NCBI GenBank assembly: GCA_029561255.1
Contig: JAKQJH010000134.1
Coordinates: forward strand, 1-64,000
From: Bacteroidota bacterium
GTDB taxonomy: Bacteria > Bacteroidota > Bacteroidia > Chitinophagales > Chitinophagaceae
Direction of reading: 5' to 3'
Length of the DNA: 64,000 nt
Below, one piece after another: positions 55,964 to 64,000 of the stretch (within the stretch, counting starts at the first letter, position 1; every line of letters begins with the position of its first letter). The notes under the pieces were generated by a model. The model was not told the DNA's origin, did no database searches, and was given only the letters and a program-made list of their open reading frames with translations. Made by a program: the position numbers and the translations under genes.

Positions 55964-57268
55964 TTAAGAAGATTTAGCAGTTAAGAACGCAGTAATCCCC
56001 TCCACTAAGACATCCAGCTGCTTCGTCGTAGTATACACATTCGGCGTTACCCTCACCCCTTTAATATTCTCCCATTCAATAGCCACGGTATGCACTTTGT
56101 ATTTGTCCATCAGAAAGGAGTCGAGCTCCCCGGGTTTGCGCCCTTCTACTCCCACATTACCGATAGCACAGCCCCATTTCGGATGAAGAGAAGTATTGAG
56201 CTTGACTCCCGGCAAGCCTTTTACTTTTTCCATCCAGTAATTCTTCAGGTAATGCAGCCGCTTCTCTTTCCGCTCCGCCCCTATCATTTCATGAAATTCA
56301 ATGGCTTTACCAATAGCCTGTTCAATAAAAAAAGGACGGGTGCCCAGGGCTTCAAATTTTCGGATATCATCCTTCAGCGGATTATCCACGGCAAACATCG
56401 GGTAGATGTTTTTTATTTTCTCCTTCCGTACATAAAGTACTCCACTGCCAATCGGTGCATAAAGCCACTTATGCAGACTGCCGGCATAATAATCCGCATC
56501 CAGCTCCGGTACTTTAAAGTCAAAATGAGCAAAACTATGCGCCCCGTCCACCACTACCTCAATCCCCCGCTTATGGGCTTCCTGCGCAATTTTCTTCACC
56601 GGCAATATCTGCCCATTCCAGTTGATGATATGGGTGATGTGGACCACTTTTGTTTTTGAGGTAAACGCGTTAACGAACTGGCTCACCAGGTAATTTTCAT
56701 CCTCACTGGGCAATTCCAGGTTGATCCATACCATTTTGATCCCGTCCCGTAACTCCCGTTGCTTATAGGCATTGATCATGTTGGGATAATCCTGTTTTGC
56801 AGCTACCACTTCATCACCGGCTTTCAGTTGCAAACCAAAGATCACCGTCTCCAGTCCTTCGGAAGAATTGCGGTTAATGGCTATTTCCTCGGGAGAACAA
56901 CCCGCCAGCTTCGCCAGGTTCTTACGCAAGGGTTCCCTTCCCTGGTCCAGCACCCGCCACATATAATAACTCGGGGCTTCATTGCTCAGGTCATAATACC
57001 GTTTCATGGCATCTTGCACTGTTTTTGGCGCCGGAGAAACCCCGCCATTATTGAGGTTGATCAAGGAAGGAGAGACCGTAAAGGATTGCTGGATATAATA
57101 CCAGAAGTCTTCATCGGTGGCAAGTTCTTCCGGTGATATGCCGGCCGACTGACTCAAGGCCTGATCCAGGTTACGGCTCCAGGCTGGTTTGGCCAATGAA
57201 GTAAGGAAGGCGGTGGCGGAAAATACTCCGGCCCGTTGCAGGAAACGACGACGGCTGTTGAGCGACAT
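55964..57268 (-). CDS. Tat-exported class V aminotransferase-fold PLP enzyme
   Basis: 434 residues. N-terminus MSLNSRRRFLQRAGVFSATA has the twin-arginine motif and then a hydrophobic stretch, so export by the Tat route, folded with PLP, is expected. PLP fold: DGAHSFAH (Asp 241) and Schiff-base Lys K267 in YYAGSLHKWLYAPIG. Closest by pattern is the isopenicillin N epimerase-like / cysteine desulfurase group. Substrate unknown. It stands between cphB and cphA, divergent from cphA. Confidence 0.88.
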   Translation of the reverse strand: MSLNSRRRFLQRAGVFSATAFLTSLAKPAWSRNLDQALSQSAGISPEELATDEDFWYYIQQSFTVSPSLINLNNGGVSPAPKTVQDAMKRYYDLSNEAPSYYMWRVLDQGREPLRKNLAKLAGCSPEEIAINRNSSEGLETVIFGLQLKAGDEVVAAKQDYPNMINAYKQRELRDGIKMVWINLELPSEDENYLVSQFVNAFTSKTKVVHITHIINWNGQILPVKKIAQEAHKRGIEVVVDGAHSFAHFDFKVPELDADYYAGSLHKWLYAPIGSGVLYVRKEKIKNIYPMFAVDNPLKDDIRKFEALGTRPFFIEQAIGKAIEFHEMIGAERKEKRLHYLKNYWMEKVKGLPGVKLNTSLHPKWGCAIGNVGVEGRKPGELDSFLMDKYKVHTVAIEWENIKGVRVTPNVYTTTKQLDVLVEGITAFLTAKSS

Positions 57269-57371
57269 ACGGTTGTTTTAGGTTCCTAAATGTACTGAAA
57301 AAGCAATGACCGGAACAAGGGTTGGTTACCTAACTAAAATCACTTAAATTGACGATTCAACCTGACTGTAT

Positions 57372-60008
57372 ATGACAATACTTGAAATTAAAGTACTGAA
57401 AGGACCGAATTACTGGAGTGTGCGGCGTACCAAACTGATCCAGATGAAACTGGACCTCGAAGAGAAAGAGAATATGCCCACCAATAAAATCCCCGGCTTC
57501 CGGGAACGATTGGAACAATTATTACCCAGCCTTATTGAGCACCGTTGCAGTGTGGGGACCCCCGGTGGATTTTTCCAACGGGTGGATGAAGGTACCTGGA
57601 TGGGCCATGTGGTGGAACATATCGCACTCGAAATACAAACCCTGGCGGGCATGGATACCGGCTTCGGCCGTACCCGTACACCAGAAGGCGAAAAAGAAGG
57701 CATTTATTATGTCGTCTTCAGTTATATGGAAGAAGATGCCGGCGTATATGCAGCCAAAGCAGCGGTACGTATTGCCCAGGCATTGATCGAAGGTTCCGAT
57801 TATGACCTGGCAGAGGATATTCAGCAAATGAGAGTGATCCGGGAAGACACACGCTTAGGTCCTTCCACCGGTTGTATTGTGGAAGAAGCCGCTAAAAGAG
57901 GGATTCCCTTTATACGACTCAATAAACAAAGTCTGGTTCAACTGGGCTATGGAGTCAATCAGAAACGTATCCGCGCCACGATTGCTTCCACCACGTCGAA
58001 TATTGCAGTGGATATTGCCTGCGATAAAGAAGAGACCAAGATGCTGCTCGAAGCTGCGGAAATTCCTGTCCCCAGAGGTACAGTGGTAAGAACCGAAGAA
58101 GGACTGGATGCGGCCATTGAAAAATTCGGCTACCCATTGGTGATAAAACCCATTGATGGCAATCATGGCAAAGGCAATACCACCAATATCACCAACCGCG
58201 AACAGGCCATCAAAGCCTTTGAAGCGGCCAAACATTACAGCCGCAGCGTGATCGTGGAGCGCTTTATCACCGGCTTCGATTTCCGGTGCCTGGTGATCAA
58301 TTATAAATTTATCTGTGCCGCCTTGCGTACCCCCGCTTCCGTAATTGGTGATGGCGTACATGACCTGCAATGGCTGATCGAAGAAACCAATAAAGATCCG
58401 CGCCGGGGATATGGACATGAAAAAGTGCTGACGCAGATCACCATTGACCAGTTTACCCAGAAAATGCTGGACGATGCCGGGGTGACCCTGCAACACGTTC
58501 CGGCAAAAGGCGAACTCTTTTTGTTAAAACCTACGGCCAATCTCTCTACCGGGGGAACCTCCTCGGATGTAACCGATGAAGTGCACCCGGCCAATGTCTT
58601 TATGTTTGAACGGATCGCTAAAATCATTGGTCTTGATATCTGCGGGATTGACGTAATGGCGATGGACCTTCGTACCCCCGTTTCAGAAAACGGTGGGGCG
58701 ATACTGGAAGTGAATGCCGCCCCTGGTTTCCGGATGCATATCGAACCCGCCGAAGGACTGCCCCGCAATGTGGCCGAACCGGTGGTGGATATGCTATTCC
58801 CCAAAGGAAGTGCCGGACGGATTCCCATTATTGCGGTGACCGGCACCAATGGCAAAACCACGACCACCCGGTTGATTGCCCATATCGCTAAAACTGCCGG
58901 AAAGAAAACGGGATACACCACCAGTGATGGCGTGTATATCCAGAACCAGCTGATGATGAAAGGCGATTGCACCGGACCGATCTCTTCGCAGTTTGTATTA
59001 AAAGATCCTACAGTAGATTTTGCCGTACTGGAATGTGCAAGGGGTGGTATCCTGAAAGCCGGACTGGCTTTTCAAAATTGTGAAGTTGCCGTGGTAACCA
59101 ATGTAGCCGCAGATCATATCGGGTTGGGCGGTATTAATTCCGTTGAACAAATGGCCAAGGTAAAAGCCGTAGTGGCAGAGACCGTATTCCCGCATGGGTA
59201 TTCGGTACTGAATGCCGATGATGACCTGGTCTATAAAATGAAGAACGACCTGAAATGCAATATTGCTCTGTTCAGTATGGATGAAAACAATCCGCGGATC
59301 AAGGCACATTGTGCCAACCATGGTCTGGCCTGTGTATATGAAAACGGCTATGTCACCATTATGAAAGGCACCTGGAAGATCCGGGTTTTACCGGCCCGTG
59401 ATATTCCCCTGACTTTTGAAGGAAAGGCAGTTCATAATATCAACAATTGCCTTCCGGCGGTATTGGCCGCTTATTTATACCGCGATATCAATATCGACGA
59501 TATCCGGACCGGTTTGCAAACCTTTATACCGAGCGAGAGCCTGACTCCGGGCCGGCTGAATTTTTTCCACTTTAAGCATTTCACGATGCTGGCCGATTTT
59601 GCCCATAATCCACATGGATTACGCCTGCTCTGTGATTTTATCAGTAAACTGGATTACCCGGCCAAAATCGGGGTCATTAGTGGTACCGGCGACCGCCGCG
59701 ACGAGGATATCCGGGAACTGGGAGAAATCTCAGCTGCCTATTTTGATGAAATTATCATCCGTTGTGATAAAAACCTTCGTGGGCGTACGGCCGATGAGAT
59801 TATTGACCTGCTGAAAGAGGGGATTCATAGTGTAAATCCGGATATCCCGGTACTTACGATCCCCAATGAGGACCAGGCACTGGACTATATCTATGAGAAC
59901 GCCAAACCGGGTGCTTTATACACAATTATGTGCGATGTGGTGGCCAGGGCGCTGGATAAGATTAAAGAACTGAAAGTGAGGGAGGAAAAAGAAAGCAGGC
60001 CCGCCTGA
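57372..60008 (+). CDS. cphA: Cyanophycin synthetase
   Basis: 878 residues. N-terminal small domain, ATP-grasp domain (about 160-480) with LVIKPIDGNHGKGNTTNI (about 257-274) that adds Asp to the polymer backbone, and Mur-ligase domain with P-loop GTNGKTTTTR (491-500) and DFAHNPHGLRLL that adds Arg. Length and order match CphA1-type enzymes, which make multi-L-arginyl-poly-L-aspartate from Asp and Arg. Found here divergent from a PLP enzyme and near cyanophycinase. C-terminal tail is charged (KVREEKESRPA). Confidence 0.96.
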   Translation: MTILEIKVLKGPNYWSVRRTKLIQMKLDLEEKENMPTNKIPGFRERLEQLLPSLIEHRCSVGTPGGFFQRVDEGTWMGHVVEHIALEIQTLAGMDTGFGRTRTPEGEKEGIYYVVFSYMEEDAGVYAAKAAVRIAQALIEGSDYDLAEDIQQMRVIREDTRLGPSTGCIVEEAAKRGIPFIRLNKQSLVQLGYGVNQKRIRATIASTTSNIAVDIACDKEETKMLLEAAEIPVPRGTVVRTEEGLDAAIEKFGYPLVIKPIDGNHGKGNTTNITNREQAIKAFEAAKHYSRSVIVERFITGFDFRCLVINYKFICAALRTPASVIGDGVHDLQWLIEETNKDPRRGYGHEKVLTQITIDQFTQKMLDDAGVTLQHVPAKGELFLLKPTANLSTGGTSSDVTDEVHPANVFMFERIAKIIGLDICGIDVMAMDLRTPVSENGGAILEVNAAPGFRMHIEPAEGLPRNVAEPVVDMLFPKGSAGRIPIIAVTGTNGKTTTTRLIAHIAKTAGKKTGYTTSDGVYIQNQLMMKGDCTGPISSQFVLKDPTVDFAVLECARGGILKAGLAFQNCEVAVVTNVAADHIGLGGINSVEQMAKVKAVVAETVFPHGYSVLNADDDLVYKMKNDLKCNIALFSMDENNPRIKAHCANHGLACVYENGYVTIMKGTWKIRVLPARDIPLTFEGKAVHNINNCLPAVLAAYLYRDINIDDIRTGLQTFIPSESLTPGRLNFFHFKHFTMLADFAHNPHGLRLLCDFISKLDYPAKIGVISGTGDRRDEDIRELGEISAAYFDEIIIRCDKNLRGRTADEIIDLLKEGIHSVNPDIPVLTIPNEDQALDYIYENAKPGALYTIMCDVVARALDKIKELKVREEKESRPA

Positions 60009-60035
60009 ATATTTGTATAATTTCTTCAAATTCCA

Positions 60036-60067
60036 TTTGGGAAAAAAGGCAGATAGCCCTATTTTTG
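60036..60067 (+). promoter_or_regulatory. Promoter of tRNA-Gln
   Basis: TTTG (60036-60039), 20-nt spacer, TATTTTTG (60060-60067): a near-ideal Bacteroidota promoter. Leader to tRNA is about 22 nt. Confidence 0.8.
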
Positions 60068-60096
60068 CACTCCCAAAAGCAATTTTGGTTACGGAT

Positions 60097-60167
60097 TGAC
60101 CCATGGTGTAATGGTAACACTACTGATTTTGGTTCAGTCATTTAAGGTTCGAATCCTTATGGGTCAA
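60097..60167 (+). tRNA. tRNA-Gln(TTG)
   Basis: 71 nt on the plus strand: acceptor TGACCCA/TGGGTCA, anticodon stem CTGAT/GTCAG-like with loop TTTTGGT (TTG), T-arm AAGGTTCGAATCCTT, discriminator A. Own promoter and terminator; monocistronic. Confidence 0.95.
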
Positions 60168-60172
60168 CAAAA

Positions 60173-60197
60173 AACCCCGCATCCGCGGGGTTTTTTG
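60173..60197 (+). terminator. Bidirectional terminator between tRNA-Gln and the T9SS cargo gene
   Basis: ACCCCGC-ATCC-GCGGGGT (60174-60191) with T-runs on both strands; serves tRNA-Gln on plus and the convergent gene on minus. Confidence 0.9.
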
Positions 60198-60217
60198 CAT
60201 TTATAGGTTGTTGATTA

Positions 60218-62695
60218 CTACCGGATCAGCATAATACTTCCCTTCTTAAAAATCACTTTTCCCGTATAATCAGTGCCCTGCACCATATACACGTAGTTAT
60301 TTGTATCCTGGATCAGGCCTTGAATACGGCCATCCCAACCCTCCCCGATCCGGCTGGTCTGAAACACCAGTTGGCCCCAGCGGTTAAAGACCCGGAAATA
60401 TTCCAGCCGGGCTATACCCACACAGATCGGGAATACCTTATCATTCCTGCCGTCATTATTGGGGGTAAAACCAGTGGGAACAAAAATATCCGGACCGGTT
60501 TTGAAAATAGTCACCCGGATATTATCCTCTCCATAACAACCTTCGGGATTGGTGGCTCGAACGATATAAGTGATATAATCCCCCATTTCGGGTCCCAGGG
60601 TCGCCACCGGGTTGTAAATATTGGTAGCACTGAGTCCAGTTGGCGGTGTCCAGTTATAATTCGTAGCCGTGGGATCACTGACCGTAGCTTCCAGTTGCAG
60701 GGGCTGATTGGCCACAATCGACGTGTCATTCCCGGCAAATACAACAATAGGAGGCCTGACCACTACCTTGAAAGTATCCCGGAAAATATTGGGACATCCG
60801 GCATTGGTCACACTGAAAACATAATCCGTATTCGAGCGTGGACTGGCCTGGGCATTGATCTGTTGGGGAATAGTAGTGACCGATCCCGATCCCTGGTTAG
60901 ACAATGTACTGGCATTGGACCAGGTATAACTTGTACCTGTCGTAATGGTGGCATTCAGATTGGCAGACCGGCCATAGCAGATCGTTGCAGAATCCGGATT
61001 GATAATGGCAGCCGGATAAGGAACGTTTATAAAGTTAATCGTGGCAATGGTACTGGTGTCTGCCGGACAAACTCCGCTCTTCACCACCGCCCTGTAATAT
61101 TGTGTGGTATTGACACCCAGCACCGGATGAACCGCACTGGGATTGACCGGCACCACTCCTGCCCAGTTAGTATTATCAAATGACCGTTGCCAGTTTTGAA
61201 CGGCGCCGGTATGTCCGTTTAAGGTAAGCAGGTTATCGGCATTTTGTCCAAGACAGATGGTGGTAGTGACCGGACTCACCGTACCTGCTACTGTTCGCGG
61301 ATCCACTGTGATAATGGCCGCGGCACTGGTATCGATCCTGCAGGCAGCACCATTCTGCACAAGGGCCCTGTACTGTGTGGTGCTGGTCAGATTTTGTGCT
61401 GTATAACTGGTGGTTTGGTTTCCAATAATGTTCCAGCTCAATCCATCAGTGGATGATATCCAGTTGATCACCGTTCCCCGTTCGCCGGTTAGATTAAGCA
61501 AGGTATTATTCGTACCTGAACAGACACTGTTATTGCTGTTGACCAGTCCGGGAATAGTTGCCAGTGTGGTAGTGACATCAAGGGTGTCCCGCAGATCCGC
61601 GCAACCATTAATCTCGTGGGCAATGATTTGTCCCCCGCCGGTACCGGCAATCACGTTCAGGATATTGGAATTGGCACCAGAGACAATGGTCCAGCCAGCT
61701 GGAACCGTCCAGTTATAAATCGCCCCTGCCAATGCAGGAATGGAATAGGTCATATTGGAATTGGCACAGGCCACCGGGCTGCCGCTGATTTCCAGTCCGG
61801 CACAGGTATTCCGCACCGCCACATAGGCATAAGCAAAGTGACCTCCTGGCGTACAGTTAACAGATTCAAAAGTCAGCATTACCTGCCGTCCTCGGTAAGC
61901 AGAAAGGTCAAAGGTTACTTCCGTCCATCCCTTGGTCCACACATCAAACAAAAGGGTGCCGGCATTATTGTTATTGCCGGTATGCGTTAAAAAAGGGGTC
62001 GGACTCAATGAAAAGCCATTGGCCAATGCCGATGCTGTATCTAATGTAGCCCCGGTAGAGCCGCCTCCACCACCTGCATCATTGAAAGTAGGCAGGTAAT
62101 ACTGTGGAGAAGCACAGGTTACGATACTGTCTTCGGTTGATAATGTGGCTTTGAATAGAGGTTGCTGGTTGGAATTATGGGTGCCATTTTCCAGTACCAT
62201 GGCATATGCATACGTCATGGTAAACGGAATAGCGGGTGAACCGGCCGGTACATTTATCGTATACGTTATGGCGCGCGTAAAGCCCCCAGGATTGGAGGTT
62301 GCATTTCCATTAGCAGAACGATAATCCCATGAAGTGGCCGTTGATCCCATTTTTACGGAATGACCATAAGCATAGCCGTTAATCGTTGGAATCAGTTGAA
62401 AACTACCAAAAGGATCAGTGCCCTGGGTGCTGATCACTTCGACCCCTGTGCCGGTTATGGTATATTCGGGTATGGTTCGGATACCGGAATTGGGTATGGG
62501 ATACAACTGGAATCCGCCATTGACCAGTCCGGTCCGGGCTGCCCAAAAACTGATATCTCCGGAAGCGAAATTGATATTCGAAGGACAATTCTGTAACTGG
62601 CCTGCAGCCGGAAGTACGACAATAAGCAACCCGGTAAAAGACAGGAGTCTTTTCACTGTTTTAAGAAGGGTTGCTATTTGGCAAACTGCTTTCAT
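60218..62695 (-). CDS. Secreted T9SS type B sorting domain protein with Ig-like repeats
   Basis: 825 residues. Signal peptide near residues 12-32 (VKRLLSFTGLLIVVLPAAG). The middle has repeated beta-sandwich regions with PKD/Ig-like pattern and Cys-x-G motifs (CSGTNNTLL, CLGQNADNLL, CYGRSANLN). The C-terminus is a gliding-motility/T9SS type B domain: FVPTGFTPNNDGRNDKVFPI ... FNRWGQLVFQT ... GWDG. Exported through T9SS and surface attached or secreted; a candidate substrate of the PorU/PorV pair at 43-50 kb. A CAAATGTA-type -7 box at 62797-62790 is about 100 bp upstream. Confidence 0.9.
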   Translation of the reverse strand: MKAVCQIATLLKTVKRLLSFTGLLIVVLPAAGQLQNCPSNINFASGDISFWAARTGLVNGGFQLYPIPNSGIRTIPEYTITGTGVEVISTQGTDPFGSFQLIPTINGYAYGHSVKMGSTATSWDYRSANGNATSNPGGFTRAITYTINVPAGSPAIPFTMTYAYAMVLENGTHNSNQQPLFKATLSTEDSIVTCASPQYYLPTFNDAGGGGGSTGATLDTASALANGFSLSPTPFLTHTGNNNNAGTLLFDVWTKGWTEVTFDLSAYRGRQVMLTFESVNCTPGGHFAYAYVAVRNTCAGLEISGSPVACANSNMTYSIPALAGAIYNWTVPAGWTIVSGANSNILNVIAGTGGGQIIAHEINGCADLRDTLDVTTTLATIPGLVNSNNSVCSGTNNTLLNLTGERGTVINWISSTDGLSWNIIGNQTTSYTAQNLTSTTQYRALVQNGAACRIDTSAAAIITVDPRTVAGTVSPVTTTICLGQNADNLLTLNGHTGAVQNWQRSFDNTNWAGVVPVNPSAVHPVLGVNTTQYYRAVVKSGVCPADTSTIATINFINVPYPAAIINPDSATICYGRSANLNATITTGTSYTWSNASTLSNQGSGSVTTIPQQINAQASPRSNTDYVFSVTNAGCPNIFRDTFKVVVRPPIVVFAGNDTSIVANQPLQLEATVSDPTATNYNWTPPTGLSATNIYNPVATLGPEMGDYITYIVRATNPEGCYGEDNIRVTIFKTGPDIFVPTGFTPNNDGRNDKVFPICVGIARLEYFRVFNRWGQLVFQTSRIGEGWDGRIQGLIQDTNNYVYMVQGTDYTGKVIFKKGSIMLIR

Positions 62696-62987
62696 CTGGA
62701 ATCCGGCCTTTTTGAAATTCGTAAAAAAGTGAAACGCTTTTATTAGATTATTGTTTTCCCCAAACCTTCAGGTTTAGAGACATTTCTAACAAATGTATTA
62801 TTTCCGGGCGGTCAGAAAGATGACTCTCGTTAACCGGCTGGATTGAATCGGAAAGTTCGTCCAAAAGGTTCCCTTCCATGCTGAATTTCAGCTGAATCAA
62901 ATGGGAAAAATACGAGAAATCTCCACTTCTACAGGGGGTGAATCGCAGATCGGAAGAATGGATAACAGCATTAACCAGAGTAAAAAT

Positions 62988-63848
62988 CTATACCTTTTGT
63001 AAACATACCTGCAGGCTGTCTTTCCAGTTTTTGGGAGTGCATCCGAAGGTGGAAAAAATTGTAGCAGTATCCATCACCGAATAAGCCGGTCTTTTTGCCG
63101 GGGTGGGATATTGTGAACTGGGGATCGGGTGTACCCGGCAAGTCAAACCACTGAGCTCCTTAATGGCCACGGCAAAATCATACCAGCTGATTACGCCGGT
63201 ATTGCTGAAATGATACATGCCCGGTACCCATTTATCCCCGGCAATGATCTGCATGATCACTTCGGCCAGGTCAGCTGCATAAGTAGGAGACCCAACCTGG
63301 TCATTCACCACATTCAGGTCTTCGCGTTCACTCATCAGCTTCCGCATGGTCTTCACAAAATTTTTCCCGAATGTTGAATAAACCCAGGACGTCCGGATGA
63401 TAATGGAGTCCGGATTAAATTGCATAGCTTCCTGTTCCCCTTTCAGTTTGGAGGCGCCATATACGCTTTGTGGATTTGTTGCCGCATCCGTTTTATACGG
63501 GACCGTCCCGTTTCCATCGAACACATAGTCCGTGGATATATGCAAAAACTTTGTTCCGTACTCTTTACATACCGCAGCCAGTACCCCAACTGCTTCCCCG
63601 TTTACCTGGAAAGCCAGGTCTTTTTCCGTTTCTGCTTTATCCACCGCTGTATAGGCGGCGCAGTTGACCAGGTATTGAGGTTTATATCCTTTGAAAAAAT
63701 TCCTGACCAGCTCAAAATGATGAATGGGCAGGTCTTCGCGGGATAAAAAGATAAACCGGAATCCGGGATAAGCGGATTCCAGTTCTTTCATTTCTTTGCC
63801 GAGCTGACCGTTGGCACCGGTCACCAGTATAGTAGGTAATTCAGCCAT
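62988..63848 (-). CDS. rfbD: dTDP-4-dehydrorhamnose reductase
   Basis: 286 residues. Rossmann fold TILVTGANGQLGKEMKEL, then NCAAYTAVDKAETEKDLAF and STDYVFDGNGTVPYK, with YGASKLKGEQEA carrying the SDR Tyr-x-x-x-Lys. Makes dTDP-L-rhamnose in the last step, for LPS or capsule. The start ATG overlaps the rfbC stop by one base. Confidence 0.96.
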   Translation of the reverse strand: MAELPTILVTGANGQLGKEMKELESAYPGFRFIFLSREDLPIHHFELVRNFFKGYKPQYLVNCAAYTAVDKAETEKDLAFQVNGEAVGVLAAVCKEYGTKFLHISTDYVFDGNGTVPYKTDAATNPQSVYGASKLKGEQEAMQFNPDSIIIRTSWVYSTFGKNFVKTMRKLMSEREDLNVVNDQVGSPTYAADLAEVIMQIIAGDKWVPGMYHFSNTGVISWYDFAVAIKELSGLTCRVHPIPSSQYPTPAKRPAYSVMDTATIFSTFGCTPKNWKDSLQVCLQKV

Positions 63849-64000
63849 TATGCGTCAAATTCAAAAGTATTGCTGCAATTGGCCAGCGTGGGTAATACCA
63901 TGTCTTTTTCTGAAATGATGGCTTTATCCGCCGGCACCTGCCAGTTGATATTCAGTTCGGGATCATTATAAATAATACCGCCTTCGCTTTCTTTGGCATA
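63848..64000 (-). CDS. rfbC: dTDP-4-dehydrorhamnose 3,5-epimerase, C-terminal fragment
   Basis: Last 50 codons only; the gene runs past the right edge. The peptide contains SEGGIIYNDPELNINWQVP, typical of the RmlC C-terminus, and precedes rfbD as in rfb operons. It epimerises dTDP-4-keto-6-deoxyglucose. Confidence 0.88.
   Translation of the reverse strand, partial: YAKESEGGIIYNDPELNINWQVPADKAIISEKDMVLPTLANCSNTFEFDA

Overview
The window is a chromosomal segment of a member of the Bacteroidota, most likely a Chitinophagaceae-type bacterium. Evidence for the phylum: type IX secretion proteins PorU and PorV, a gliding-motility/T9SS type B cargo protein, promoters of the TTTG-N(17-20)-TAnnTTTG type in front of tRNA and ribosomal genes, and the gene order tRNA-Thr/Tyr/Gly/Thr - tuf - tRNA-Trp - secE - nusG - rplKAJL - rpoBC. 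The family-level guess is inference. I see no prophage, transposase gene, CRISPR array or rRNA.

Layout. 1-5.3 kb: start of accA, nhaA, a tRNA-Asp followed by a tandem array of its own 3' half plus terminators, and a stress group (lipoprotein, UspA, small protein, Old Yellow Enzyme, Dps). 5.5-13.7 kb: a lipoprotein, an L,D-transpeptidase-like protein, a Gfo/Idh/MocA oxidoreductase with a polyprenyl sugar-phosphate transferase, a large M1 metallopeptidase that appears to carry a C-terminal beta-barrel-like region, and a GNAT/FemAB-like transferase. 13.7-17.8 kb: IspD, an isoaspartyl peptidase/asparaginase, a membrane protein, a heptose-7-phosphate kinase and an OmpH/Skp chaperone. 17.9-33.4 kb: the RNA polymerase/ribosomal/tuf/tRNA region, all on the minus strand except one helix-hairpin-helix gene that splits rplL from rpoB. 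33.7-35.4 kb: HPF, XerC/D-type recombinase and S21. 35.4-41.5 kb: ribE followed by a tightly packed acyltransferase, methyltransferase, glycosyltransferase, YfhO and methyltransferase run. 41.5-49.8 kb: HscA-like chaperone, PorU and PorV. 50-54.6 kb: TyrS and three hydrolases. 54.8-60 kb: cyanophycinase, a Tat-exported class V aminotransferase fold protein and cyanophycin synthetase. 60-64 kb: tRNA-Gln, a T9SS type B cargo protein, and rfbD/rfbC for dTDP-rhamnose.

How genes work together. CphA and cyanophycinase would store and mobilise nitrogen as Asp-Arg polymer, and the isoaspartyl peptidase at 14.4 kb could split the resulting beta-Asp-Arg dipeptide. PorU and PorV process and attach cargo such as the 825-residue protein at 60.2 kb. 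The sugar transferase, ribE-linked glycan genes, heptose kinase and rfb genes all point to surface polysaccharide synthesis.

The least ordinary material is between genes. First, partial copies of tRNA-Asp, tRNA-Trp and tRNA-Thr lie beside the intact genes, and in each copy one tRNA arm is exactly replaced by a palindrome with a 7-bp stem of the form TCCCGnn...nnCGGGA, whose inner two pairs change in a compensatory way. Three further hairpins between tRNA-Gly and tRNA-Tyr share a 14-nt loop but have unrelated stems. Second, degenerate 7-bp tandem repeats start at or very near the stop codon of several genes and run on the coding strand. Third, REP-like CAACCCC..GGGGTTG and CCCCGGGT..ACCCGGGG palindromes cluster between rplL and rpoB. 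Residue positions given are counted from the translations; family names are recognised by motif, without database searches.
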